From NCBI GenBank assembly GCA_030950285.1, contig JAUZRR010000026.1, positions 1 through 49,314 on the forward strand: DNA of 49,314 nucleotides, read 5' to 3'. The position numbers were made by a program, and so were the translations under genes. The notes below the pieces were generated by a model. That model was not told the origin of the DNA. It made no database searches and worked only from the letters and a program-made list of their open reading frames with translations. Of this stretch, positions 8,317-16,880 are shown piece after piece. Every line of letters starts with the position of its first letter. Position 1 is the stretch's first letter. Origin of the DNA: Planctomycetota bacterium. GTDB lineage: Bacteria > Planctomycetota > Phycisphaerae > Phycisphaerales > UBA1924.

Positions 8317-10362
8317 ATGGACAAACTCTTACGCATCGCCGCCTCTGCCGCCACCGTCGTTTGCTTCGCGACCGCCCCCCACACCGCCCACGCCCAGCAC
8401 AGCTACACGCACACGTTCACCGTCGATCCGTCGGGGAACGCCGACTACACCACTATCCAGGCCGCGATCAATGCGCTGCCCTCGCCGATGGTCCCGACCA
8501 CCATCCTTATCTATGCGGGCACCTACACCGAGGCGTTGACGGTGGTCGATTCCGAACTCGACATCGTCGGGATCAACCGCGAGGGCGTGGTCATCAAGCC
8601 GCCGGCCGACACCGACGCGATCACCATCAAGGGCAACGGGGCCCGGCTCAACACCATCCGCAACCTCACCATCTGGACCAACGATCCCACCACGGGCGAG
8701 GGCCGGGGCGTCGTCATCGAGAACAACGGCGGGGCCGACCCGACCGACATCGGCATCGACGGCGTAACATTCCGCATCGACGGGGCCAACAGCGACGCGA
8801 TCCGGCTCAACGACCGGGCCCACAGCATCGAGATCAGCAACGTCACGGTCCTCGGGGCGGGCGAAGACACCATCAAAGGCATTTGTGTGACCGGCGGCAC
8901 GTCGGCAGACCCATCCGTCGGCCTGACCATCTCCAACGTGGTCATGCTGCTCGACGGCTGCAGCGCCAAGGGCGTCACGTTCGAAGATGAAGCCGAGGAC
9001 GTCACCATCACCGGGCTGGTGATCCGTAAGCCCTCGTTTGGAGGGCGCGGGATCGAAGCGGAGATGGCCACCAATCTTTACGTCGAGAACTGCGACGTGC
9101 TCGCCCACGACGGCGACGGGCTGATTGTCGGGCCGAACACGATCGTTCGGGACTCCTCAATCATCGTGCGCAAGGCCTACGGCTCCGACGACGGGTGCGG
9201 CACCTCGTCCGATGACAAACCGGGTATCAAGATCGGCGACATCGACGGGGTCGTGGTGGACAACTGTTTCCTCGAAGGGCGGCTCTCGGGCATCGTCATC
9301 GGCACGGGTGCCGACGATGTCAGTGTGATTTCCTCCGACATCCTCGGCGGCATCGCCGGGGCCACTATCAAGGGCGCATCCGGTGTTTCGCTCACAAACT
9401 GCCGGATCGCCGGGGATTCGGCGCTGGGAACAGGAACCGGACTTCCCCAAGAGCAGCACTACGGCGTCCGTGTGCTCGGCACCACGTCGGGGCTCACTCT
9501 CGCCTCTTCGGTCGTCTCCGCCCATTCGACAACCGCCAGAGACGCGATGGGCATCCTGGTCGAAACCGCACCGACCGACCGCCCCTTGCAGGTGCTCGAC
9601 TGCGTGGTCTCTGCCGACGTTACCAGTGCCGCGACCGGCGTCGCTCACGCCGTTCAGAGCGAGGACGCAGAAGGGATCGACATGATCGGCGGCTCGGCCG
9701 ACGCGACCGACGAGGACGAACGGGAAGTTGATGTGTACGACGTCTACAACGCCTCGGCCAGCGAGGTCCGCGTGCGGACCTCGGGCACGCAGTACTCACG
9801 GTGGAAAGGCGCGATCGGCGCCGCGGTCGGGCCGGAGGTCCAGACGCTCAGAGTCGTGAGAGTGCCCAGCGCAGGGGCCGCGACAGTGCTGGCGACCAAG
9901 AGTCTGACCGGTCTCGAACAAACTATCGTGACTGGTATCAACGACCCCAAAGTATTCCGTGTGCTCTCGGTCACCGGCAACCAAGCCGGGATGACTCAGA
10001 CTGTCATCGTCATCGGCCTGGACTGGGGGCTGCGACCAGTCGCAGATGCGATCACGCTCAGCGGGACCGCGACCGTTGAGGGCGTCAAGGCGTTCCGATT
10101 CGTGGACAAGATCATTCTCCCGGCGGAGTCGAGCAGCGGAGAAACAGTCTCGGTCGGCACCGCCGAGATACTCGGCCTGCACTGGCCCATCGCGAAGACC
10201 GACGACCTCCTCGAGATCGCTCAGCGAACCTCGTCGGGCACGACGTACCTGATCCAGTCCTCAACCCCAACACCCAGCGTGGAACGAGGAACGGTCGATA
10301 TCTCGGCGCTCAGCCCCGCGGACGACGATTCGATCGAGTTCACCTACCGAGCGAGCAAGTGA
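8317..10362 (+). CDS. Secreted right-handed beta-helix protein with phage-tail-like C-terminal domain
   Basis: 681 residues. Residues 1-26 form a signal peptide ending HTAHAQ. Residues of about 30-480 are Asn/Asp/Gly/Val/Ile-rich repeats of the pectin-lyase-like right-handed beta-helix type (for example TIQAAINALPSP and VLDCVVSADV). The last 130 or so residues switch to a domain with VFRVLSVTGNQ, ITLSGTATVEGVKAF and VSVGTAEILGL. That pattern I know from phage tail and virion-associated proteins. AGAGGGAG precedes the ATG, which supports this start over longer open-frame variants. The stop overlaps the GTG start of the next gene (GTGA), so the two are translationally coupled. No catalytic residues could be identified. 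A surface or matrix structural role is inferred. Confidence 0.8.
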   Translation: MDKLLRIAASAATVVCFATAPHTAHAQHSYTHTFTVDPSGNADYTTIQAAINALPSPMVPTTILIYAGTYTEALTVVDSELDIVGINREGVVIKPPADTDAITIKGNGARLNTIRNLTIWTNDPTTGEGRGVVIENNGGADPTDIGIDGVTFRIDGANSDAIRLNDRAHSIEISNVTVLGAGEDTIKGICVTGGTSADPSVGLTISNVVMLLDGCSAKGVTFEDEAEDVTITGLVIRKPSFGGRGIEAEMATNLYVENCDVLAHDGDGLIVGPNTIVRDSSIIVRKAYGSDDGCGTSSDDKPGIKIGDIDGVVVDNCFLEGRLSGIVIGTGADDVSVISSDILGGIAGATIKGASGVSLTNCRIAGDSALGTGTGLPQEQHYGVRVLGTTSGLTLASSVVSAHSTTARDAMGILVETAPTDRPLQVLDCVVSADVTSAATGVAHAVQSEDAEGIDMIGGSADATDEDEREVDVYDVYNASASEVRVRTSGTQYSRWKGAIGAAVGPEVQTLRVVRVPSAGAATVLATKSLTGLEQTIVTGINDPKVFRVLSVTGNQAGMTQTVIVIGLDWGLRPVADAITLSGTATVEGVKAFRFVDKIILPAESSSGETVSVGTAEILGLHWPIAKTDDLLEIAQRTSSGTTYLIQSSTPTPSVERGTVDISALSPADDDSIEFTYRASK

Positions 10363-11702
10363 GCGTGGTTGGCTGCACCAGAATCTGCTGCCTCTCCGCT
10401 GTATTCGCAGCGGTTCTTTCCGCACAGCCTTGTCAGCCGGAATGGGATGTCGGGATCGGCAATCCCGGAATGAATAGCAGTGTGTCAGACTTTCTGGAGT
10501 GGAGGTCGCCCGAGGGTGGCTCGCTGTTGGTTGCAGGCTCGTTCTGGGAGCCCGTGTCTATGCTCGGGCTGTGGGACGGTTCGGTGTGGACCCCGCTCGA
10601 ACCACAGTTCTCACCGACCAGCGGCATCGTAGACGTCTTGTACTTCGACGACGGCAACGGCGAGAAGCTCTACATTCTCGGCAATATCTGGCTTGGCGGT
10701 GCCGAACTCTGGCACGTCGCCCGTCTCGACGGCAACGAGTGGACCTTCCTCGACAACGGAGACAATACGAACGCGGTCGCCGAGATGGCGGTCTGGGACG
10801 ACGGCACCGGCCCCGCTCTCTATGTCACCGGCGACTTCCAGACCCTCGACGGCGTCACCACCCACAACGACATCGCCAAGTGGGACGGCACCCAGTGGCA
10901 CCCCCTCGGCGGCGGCCTCACCGCGCCGGGCACCCAGATCGGCCTCGCACTCGAGGTCTTCGACGACGGTTCCGGCTCCGGCGAACAACTCTACCTCGGC
11001 GGCTCCTTCGTCAGGATCGACAACAAGTCAATCAGCTACCTCGCCCGCTGGGACGGCAGCGACTGGACAGGCTTCGGTGGCGGGCCGCACTTGTCGGTGG
11101 ACGATATGTGCGTGCACGACGACGGCTCGGGACCGGCCCTTTACGCCGTCGGTAACTTCGGCAGCGCGGCAGATCAACTCGTCAACCACGTCGCCAGGTG
11201 GGACGGCACCGAATGGTCCGACCTCGACGGCGGCACCGACGGCCGCGCGGGGCTCAACGCCTGCGGCGTCTTCGACGACGGCACCGGCCCGGCCCTCTAC
11301 ATCAGCGGCAACATCGAGACCGCCAGCGGCAAGCCCATGTGCAACATCGCTCGCTGGGACGGCACCGAGTGGCACGACCCCGGCGGCGGACTCGATTGCT
11401 CCGGCACCCAGGGCGCCTTTGCCATCCTCGGCCTGCCCCCAGACTCCCCCTTCGGCGCATCCATGTTCGTCGGCGGCTCGTTCAGCCAGGCAGGAGGCCA
11501 GCCGACCAACTTCATCGCCGAGTACAAAGGCTGCTTCTGCACCGCCGACTGGAACGACGACGACACCGTCAACACCCAGGACTTCATCGCCTTCCTCAAC
11601 GACTGGGCCGCCCAAACCCCAAGAGCCGACATCAACAACGACGGCACAATCAACACACTCGACTTCATCGCATTCCTCAACTTCTGGGCCGAGGGGTGCT
11701 AG
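10359..11702 (+). CDS. Secreted beta-propeller-like repeat protein with dockerin-like C-terminal tail
   Basis: 447 residues beginning at a GTG that overlaps the upstream stop. The N-terminus is a weak signal peptide with several Cys (ICCLSAVFAAVLSAQPC). The body has at least five imperfect repeats of about 50-60 residues, each with ARWDGTEW-type and DDGTGPALYVTGNF-type signatures, suggesting propeller blades. The final 55 residues hold two EF-hand-like Ca2+ loops (ADWNDDDTVNTQDF and ADINNDGTINTLDF), each followed by IAFLN.WA and bracketed by Cys. This is the dockerin-like tail typical of Phycisphaerae exported proteins. Function is unknown; attachment or calcium-stabilised surface assembly is likely. 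Confidence 0.8.
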   Translation: MSVVGCTRICCLSAVFAAVLSAQPCQPEWDVGIGNPGMNSSVSDFLEWRSPEGGSLLVAGSFWEPVSMLGLWDGSVWTPLEPQFSPTSGIVDVLYFDDGNGEKLYILGNIWLGGAELWHVARLDGNEWTFLDNGDNTNAVAEMAVWDDGTGPALYVTGDFQTLDGVTTHNDIAKWDGTQWHPLGGGLTAPGTQIGLALEVFDDGSGSGEQLYLGGSFVRIDNKSISYLARWDGSDWTGFGGGPHLSVDDMCVHDDGSGPALYAVGNFGSAADQLVNHVARWDGTEWSDLDGGTDGRAGLNACGVFDDGTGPALYISGNIETASGKPMCNIARWDGTEWHDPGGGLDCSGTQGAFAILGLPPDSPFGASMFVGGSFSQAGGQPTNFIAEYKGCFCTADWNDDDTVNTQDFIAFLNDWAAQTPRADINNDGTINTLDFIAFLNFWAEGC

Positions 11703-11820
11703 AGCAGCGGGATGGGGAAGCAGGAGGCGGCGTGTCCGCGTGCCCATGCCGCCGGGGTCCGGTTCCCGGGCCGGCCTCGGGGTTCAGCCTCTCGGGGTGT
11801 GACCCCTCTACGATCCTCCC

Positions 11821-13437
11821 GTGAACACAATCCTGCACACGCTTGACCGTTGGCAACCGTTCCGAGCCCTCGTGCTCGGCGACTTCATGCTCGACGAACT
11901 GGTCTTCGGCGACGCCGAGCGCCTCAGCGCCGATGCGCCGGTGCCGGTGCTCCACGTCCGCCGCGTCGAGCGGCACGCCGGGGGGGCGGCCAACCTCTGC
12001 CTCGGGCTCGAAGCGATCGGCGCAGGCAGCGTGCGCGCGTTCGGGGTCGTGGGGAACGACGAACCCGGGGGGGCGCTGCGGGCCGCCCTCCAGACCGCAA
12101 AGATCGACACCGCCGGGCTGCTCACCGCCGACGATCAACTCCAGGGCGGACGCCCGACGACCGTCAAACGCAACATGATCGGGCTCGCCCAGTCGAGGCA
12201 TCCGCAAAAAATGTTCCGCGTAGATTACGAGTCGCACGAGCCGTTGGGTGATGTGCTCGAAGCGCGCCTGCTCGCCGCGCTCCGCGCCGCGCTCGCAGAG
12301 GCCGACGTGCTCTGCATCGAGGACTACGCCAAGGGCGTCTGCAGCCCGGCGATGTGCGCCGCCGCGATCGCCGCGGCAAGGCAGGCGGGCGTCCCGGTCT
12401 TCGTCGACCCCGCCAAGCTCACCGACTACGCGCGATATCAAGGCTGCACCGCCATCACCCCCAACCGAACCGAAGCGGAACACGCGACCGGGCTGCGCAC
12501 CCACGCCGAAGACGACACCGACACCGGCGCCAAAGGTGGGGGGGCTGGTGCCCGCGACACCCGCGCAGCATCCGCACACACCCACAACGCGGCCCTCGCC
12601 CACGCGCTCGCGCAGACTGTCGAATGCGAGGCGGTCGTGCTCACGCTCGATCGCCACGGCGCGCTGCTCTGCGAACGCACCGGCGACCCGGTGACCGTCC
12701 CCACCCGGGTGCGGCAGGTCTACGACGTCACCGGCGCGGGAGACATCTTCCTCGCCGGGCTCGCTGCGGCCCGGGCCAACGGCCTGAGCTGGCGCGACGC
12801 GACCCGCCTGGCAAACGTTGCCGCGGGGATCGAGGTCGAGTCCTTCGGCGCGGTCCCTGTTCCGATCGAGCGCATACATCAACAGGTCCTCGCCGAGTCG
12901 TCCGCCGAGCATGGCAAGCTGCGGACCATCGATCAGTTGCTCGTCGAGGTGCGGGCCTGGCGCCGCGAGGGCAAGCGCATCGTCTTCACCAACGGCTGTT
13001 TCGACGTGCTCCACGCCGGGCACGTTTCGCTGCTCGACCGTGCAAAGCGGCTGGGTGACGTGCTCATTGTCGCGACCAACACCGACGAGCGCGTCCGCGA
13101 GTTCAAAGGCCCCAACCGTCCGGTCAACGCGCTGGCCCAGCGCGCGGCCGTCCTCAGCGGTCTCGCGGCGGTCGACGCGGTGGTCGTCTTCGAGGAAGAA
13201 ACGCCCCGCGAGATCATCGAACGCATCGTGCCCGATGTCCTGGCCAAGGGTGACGAGTACGAGGAGGCGAACATCCCCGGCGCAGCATTCGTAATCGAGC
13301 ACGGCGGCACCGTCGAACGCCTGTCCATGGTCGAGGGCTACAGCACAACCGCCACGCTCCGCAAGATGGGCGACCCCCGCGCCGAAACCGCCGCAACCAC
13401 CGAGACCCGCGCACGCTTTGTCGAAGACCAGAAGTAA
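11821..13437 (+). CDS. hldE: Bifunctional heptose-7-phosphate kinase / heptose-1-phosphate adenylyltransferase
   Basis: 538 residues, GTG start. It makes ADP-heptose for the LPS inner core. The N-terminal ribokinase-fold half has the PfkB signature DVTGAGDIFLAG (GAGD near residue 305). The C-terminal cytidylyltransferase-like half has TNGCFDVLHAGH at 390-401 (HxGH-type motif). E. coli HldE is about 477 residues. The extra length includes a low-complexity insert around residues 225-260 rich in Gly/Ala/Asp/His. The gene stands alone with no clear ribosome binding site before the GTG. Its presence supports a heptose-containing outer membrane. Confidence 0.95.
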   Translation: MNTILHTLDRWQPFRALVLGDFMLDELVFGDAERLSADAPVPVLHVRRVERHAGGAANLCLGLEAIGAGSVRAFGVVGNDEPGGALRAALQTAKIDTAGLLTADDQLQGGRPTTVKRNMIGLAQSRHPQKMFRVDYESHEPLGDVLEARLLAALRAALAEADVLCIEDYAKGVCSPAMCAAAIAAARQAGVPVFVDPAKLTDYARYQGCTAITPNRTEAEHATGLRTHAEDDTDTGAKGGGAGARDTRAASAHTHNAALAHALAQTVECEAVVLTLDRHGALLCERTGDPVTVPTRVRQVYDVTGAGDIFLAGLAAARANGLSWRDATRLANVAAGIEVESFGAVPVPIERIHQQVLAESSAEHGKLRTIDQLLVEVRAWRREGKRIVFTNGCFDVLHAGHVSLLDRAKRLGDVLIVATNTDERVREFKGPNRPVNALAQRAAVLSGLAAVDAVVVFEEETPREIIERIVPDVLAKGDEYEEANIPGAAFVIEHGGTVERLSMVEGYSTTATLRKMGDPRAETAATTETRARFVEDQK

Positions 13438-13680
13438 GTTCTACTTCAAGAGATGACTCTCTCCGTTGTTCCAGTTGCTCCAGTCGTTCCAGTTCGTTGT
13501 TCGATTTGTTTTTACGCCCGGGATGAAGACGCGCAGCGCCTGAATCCCGGGATTCGACCCCGACGGGTCTCATCTCGGGCGTCGTGTCAAACCCGGGCGT
13601 CGTGTTGAAGAGGTGTTGTGAGGGAACGCAATCCTCTCTTCCTCCAAGCAAACATCACCTCAGGTTGGTACTCTGCTTGG
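13438..13680. other. Intergenic region with hairpins and short direct repeats
   Basis: No gene seen. It contains a hairpin-forming stretch with CCCGGGAT / ATCCCGGG arms (about 13516-13553) and the 12-base motif CGGGCGTCGTGT twice (about 13576-13606). Confidence 0.5.
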
Positions 13681-14142
13681 ATGCCCGAGTGTGACGTCAT
13701 CACGACCGACCCGACCCGCCACCACCTGGCCATCCTCCGCAAGCCTTACCTCGACCTCATCGTCATGGGGCTCAAGCGGCTCGAGTTTCGGCTGACGCGG
13801 GTCTGCCAGCCTCCGTTCGGCCGTGCCGCCCCGGGTGAGACGGTCTATCTCAAACAGTCGAGCGGGCCCTACCGTGCGCGGGCGGTGATCGAGGCGACGC
13901 TGTTCGTCCAACTCGGGCCGCACTGGCCGCTCGACCGGCTGCGCGAGCAGTTTCAGCCGCAGATTCAGGCGTCAGACGATTTTTGGGAACAGAAGACCGG
14001 CGCACGCTACGCCTCCCTCATCTGGCTGACCGACGTCGAAGCGATCGGGCGCGACGAGGTGCCCGCCGACATCCTGGGTTTGTCCAAAGCCCAGTCGGCG
14101 TGGCGCGTGGTGCCTGTGTCATCGCTCGCGCATCTCGCATGA
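13681..14142 (+). CDS. ASCH/PUA-like domain protein
   Basis: 153 residues from the ATG at 13681; a longer GTG-initiated version from 13618 is possible but less gene-like. The opening HLAILRKPYLDLIVMGLKRLEFRLTR and the following GETVYLKQSSGPYRARAVIEA match the way ASCH domains begin: a Lys/Tyr-rich RNA-facing strand, then the EXR-type motif and the beta-barrel. ASCH proteins are thought to bind RNA or modified nucleosides, and a few have N-acyl-cytidine amidohydrolase activity. Which applies here is not shown. It is isolated between hldE and an oppositely oriented oxidoreductase. Confidence 0.65.
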   Translation: MPECDVITTDPTRHHLAILRKPYLDLIVMGLKRLEFRLTRVCQPPFGRAAPGETVYLKQSSGPYRARAVIEATLFVQLGPHWPLDRLREQFQPQIQASDDFWEQKTGARYASLIWLTDVEAIGRDEVPADILGLSKAQSAWRVVPVSSLAHLA

Positions 14143-14169
14143 AACCATGCAAACGTGGATGTTTGGACG

Positions 14170-14197
14170 CCGGAGCTGAGGCTCTGCGAAGCTCCGG
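14170..14197. repeat. Hairpin between convergent genes
   Basis: Arms CCGGAGCT (14170-14177) and AGCTCCGG (14190-14197) with a 12-base loop lie 28 bases after the ASCH-like gene. There is no T-tract, so it is more likely an extragenic palindrome than a simple terminator. Confidence 0.5.
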
Positions 14198-14302
14198 GTA
14201 TCAGGGCGATTAGGGCGCACCCCATCCCACACTTGGCTCGAAGACTCGCTCAGCGTCGGCGTCCGAAGACAGACCGGGCAGGTCAAGTGCTTCCAAATGA
14301 CT

Positions 14303-15346
14303 CTACCGCCAGTCGATGGCGATCTTCCCGAACTGTTCACCCGCTTCGAGCCGTTCGTACGCAGCCTGGCACTCGGCGGGCTTGAACACCTTGTCGATCA
14401 CCGGCTTGAGGCGGCCGCTGCGAAAGAGCGCCGTAACCTCGCAGAACTCGTCGTTGCTGCCCATCGTCGAGCCGAGAATCCGGAGCTGGTTCCAGAAAAT
14501 GCGGGCAAGGTCGGTCGTCGCGTCCGGCCCGGTCGTGCAGCCGGGCGTGACATACGCCCCGCCCCGCGCGAGGCTCTTGATGCAGGACAGGTGCGTCGCC
14601 TTGCCCACCGAATCGACCGCCATGTCCACGCCGCGCTTGTTGGTCCAGCGGCGGATGTCGCGGGAGAAGTCGTTGCCGTCGTCGAGAAGGGTGTGGTCTG
14701 CACCGAGTTCCTTGGCGCGGTCGAGCTTCCACTGATGGCGGCTGGTGACCGCGACCGGACAGCCCAGGTGCTTGGCAATCGCCAGCGCGCTGGTCGCCAC
14801 CCCGCCCCCGATCCCGGTGATGAGGACCGACTGCCCCGGGCGGAGATCGCCCTTGGTGACCATCATCGAATACGCGGTCAGGGCGCACAGCCCAAAGCCC
14901 GCCGCCTCGACCGGGTCGCACCCATCGACACACGCCAGGTTGTCCACCGGCACGGTAAACGCGGCCGCGTGCGCGCCGAAGTGGTGTTCGCCGATCAGTT
15001 CATACTCCGGCGCAAGCGTCGAACGCGGCGGCTCGGCGGGGGTGCGATGCCCATCCACCCGGACCGCAGCGTTGTAGATCACCTGCCTGCCGATCCACGC
15101 CGAATCAACACCCGGGCCGACCGCCTCGACGATGCCGCACCCGTCGCACCCCGACACCCGCGGATACACAAGCTCAAGCCCCGGCACCCCCCGTCCGACC
15201 CACAAGTCCATGTGGTTGAACGCCGAGGCGAGGGTGCGCACCACAGCCTGCCCGGGCGCAGGGGCGCCCGGATCCGACCAGTCGGTGCGGAGAGAGACGT
15301 TGGGAGCGACAGGATCGGCTTGCTTGGAAACGACGATGGCGTGCAT
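14303..15346 (-). CDS. MDR-superfamily NAD(P)-dependent alcohol dehydrogenase / quinone oxidoreductase-like
   Basis: 347 residues of the medium-chain dehydrogenase/reductase fold. The GroES-like half begins VVSKQADPVAPNVSLR and contains FNHMDLWVGRG and PRVSGCDGCGIVEAVG. The cofactor half carries the Rossmann motif ITGIGGGVATSALAIAKHLG. The end GEQFGKIAIDW is typical for the superfamily. The four-Cys structural zinc loop is absent, as in zinc-free quinone-oxidoreductase-like members. The substrate is unknown. It is divergent from the GIY-YIG gene with 63 bases between starts, so promoters must overlap there. Confidence 0.88.
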   Translation of the reverse strand: MHAIVVSKQADPVAPNVSLRTDWSDPGAPAPGQAVVRTLASAFNHMDLWVGRGVPGLELVYPRVSGCDGCGIVEAVGPGVDSAWIGRQVIYNAAVRVDGHRTPAEPPRSTLAPEYELIGEHHFGAHAAAFTVPVDNLACVDGCDPVEAAGFGLCALTAYSMMVTKGDLRPGQSVLITGIGGGVATSALAIAKHLGCPVAVTSRHQWKLDRAKELGADHTLLDDGNDFSRDIRRWTNKRGVDMAVDSVGKATHLSCIKSLARGGAYVTPGCTTGPDATTDLARIFWNQLRILGSTMGSNDEFCEVTALFRSGRLKPVIDKVFKPAECQAAYERLEAGEQFGKIAIDWR

Positions 15347-15409
15347 AGGGGTAGGCTATGTCTCTTGCGACGCACTGGCAGCCGGGCAGGATGAAAAGGA
15401 GTTGGACCG

Positions 15410-16171
15410 ATGAGTGATTGGCAGAATATAGAGCGGTTTACCCCCAAGGTCATCGAGCGGCTGGGGCACTACGTCTACCTCTACCTTGACCCGCAGACGG
15501 GCGAGCCCTTCTATGTGGGCAAGGGGAAGGGCAACCGGTGCTTTGCGCACCTCAAGGACAAGTCAAAGACCCGCAAGGCCAAGCGCATCACAGAGATAAA
15601 GAAGCGGGGCTTGCAACCCCGGATCGAGATCCTCAAACATGGGTTGACCGCCGACGAAGCGTTCCTGGTTGAGTCCACTGCGATCGACCTGATCGGCGTG
15701 CAGCATCTGACCAACGAAGTCACAGGCCACGGCGGCGCGGGCGACCGGTCAAAGGCCGGCGTCGCCGAGGTGCAGGCCGAACTCTCAGCAACGCCTGTTG
15801 TCATCAGCGATCCGGTGATCCTCATCACGATCAACAAGCTCTATCGGCCCGGCCTGTCGCTGCCGGATATTTACGACGCGACGAGGAGTGCGTGGAAGAT
15901 CAACCCGGCCAGACACAACCCCGAGTACGCGCTGAGCATCTACCGTGGCATCGTCCGGGCAGCATTTACGATCAAAGCCTGGCACGAGGCGGGGACCACA
16001 CTCAAGACCTACGAGCACGACGGCTATCGACCGGAGGGGTTGAGGTTGGATCGTTGGGAGTTTGTCGGCACACAAGCACCAAAGAAAGTATGGCAGAGGT
16101 ATGTCGGCAAGTCTGTCCGCGACTACGCAAAGCCGGGGGCGCAGAATCCGATCCTCTTTGTCAACTGCTGA
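15410..16171 (+). CDS. LEM-3-like GIY-YIG nuclease-domain protein
   Basis: 253 residues. The N-terminal 110 residues are a GIY-YIG domain of the LEM-3 type: HYVYLYLDPQTGEPFYVGKG holds both halves of the motif. The RITEIKKRG stretch and VESTAIDLIG (likely metal-binding Glu) follow, then the GHGG turn. The C-terminal half (VISDPVILITINKLYRPG through GAQNPILFVNC) matches the partner domain that bacterial LEM-3-type proteins carry. AAGGAG lies nine bases before the ATG. Function in bacteria is not established; defence or DNA processing are possibilities. No restriction or phage genes flank it. Confidence 0.8.
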   Translation: MSDWQNIERFTPKVIERLGHYVYLYLDPQTGEPFYVGKGKGNRCFAHLKDKSKTRKAKRITEIKKRGLQPRIEILKHGLTADEAFLVESTAIDLIGVQHLTNEVTGHGGAGDRSKAGVAEVQAELSATPVVISDPVILITINKLYRPGLSLPDIYDATRSAWKINPARHNPEYALSIYRGIVRAAFTIKAWHEAGTTLKTYEHDGYRPEGLRLDRWEFVGTQAPKKVWQRYVGKSVRDYAKPGAQNPILFVNC

Positions 16172-16238
16172 TCTTGTCGAAGCGGATTTGCTCGTGCACG
16201 GATCGAAGCTGTGAGGATTGGAATGTTCAAAAGAGAAA

Positions 16239-16261
16239 CCGCCCCGCGTGGTGCGGGGCGG
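16239..16261 (-). terminator. Rho-independent terminator of rplS
   Basis: On the minus strand a 9-base GC stem (CCGCCCCGC / GCGGGGCGG) with a 5-base loop is followed by TTTCTCTTTT. It lies 112 bases after the rplS stop. Confidence 0.75.
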
Positions 16262-16373
16262 AAGAGAAACTCGTGGTGGTGTCGGACTCAATCGTGTCCA
16301 GCCCGGCTCGCGAACAAGCCCGGGCTGAAGCCCGAGGCTCGGGGGGCTCGGGGGGGGCGGAGAGAGGGAACAC

Positions 16374-16763
16374 TCAGCCGATGGTCTTCTGCCCCTCGAC
16401 GTGCTTCATCCCACGGCGACGGTCCCGCAGACGACGGCTCTTGCCCACACGGTCACGCAGGAAGTACAGCTTGGCACGACGAGAGTCCGCCCGGCGCACA
16501 ACCTCAAACTTCGCAATCATCGGGCTGTTGATCGGCCACATCCGCTCGACGCCCTGGTTGTCCGTCACCCGACGGACCGTAATCATCTCTTCCATGCCCT
16601 TGCCCTTGCGGCTGATGAGCACGCCGGCGAAGATCTGGATGCGTTCCTTCTCGCCCTCCACGATCCGTGCGTGCACGTTGATCGTGTCGCCCACGTCCAT
16701 GCGGGGAAGGTCGGACTTGAGGGCTTCGGTGTTGAAGCTGGCGATGATTTCTTGTGCGCCCAT
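16374..16763 (-). CDS. rplS: 50S ribosomal protein bL19
   Basis: 129 residues from the ATG at 16763, preceded by a GAGG ribosome binding site. It carries the family signatures VGDTINVHARIVEGEKERIQIFAGVLISRKGKGM and the basic C-terminus KLYFLRDRVGKSRRLRDRR. bL19 sits at the 30S-50S interface. The usual rpsP-rimM-trmD-rplS operon is broken up here: rplS stands alone, with trmD and rpsP 22-25 kb away on the same strand and no rimM in the window. The open frame extends upstream to 16838 without family sequence. Confidence 0.97.
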   Translation of the reverse strand: MGAQEIIASFNTEALKSDLPRMDVGDTINVHARIVEGEKERIQIFAGVLISRKGKGMEEMITVRRVTDNQGVERMWPINSPMIAKFEVVRRADSRRAKLYFLRDRVGKSRRLRDRRRGMKHVEGQKTIG

Positions 16764-16880
16764 GGTCGGCCTCGGCTCGTCGTTGGGCCGCCCAAATGCA
16801 GCGGCTGTCTGGTTCGTGTTCGTACGCTCCGCCTCCAAGGACGGGCATGGAGGATAGGCGGCCCCCGGTGCGGCTTCTAG

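Noticed and set aside
13545..13560. A tRNA T-arm-like GGGATTCGACCCC
   Set aside because: No acceptor, D or anticodon arm could be folded around it.
16299..16360. GC-rich hairpins before the rplS stop as a riboswitch or leader
   Set aside because: They lie downstream of rplS and look like extragenic palindromes and a terminator, not a conserved aptamer.
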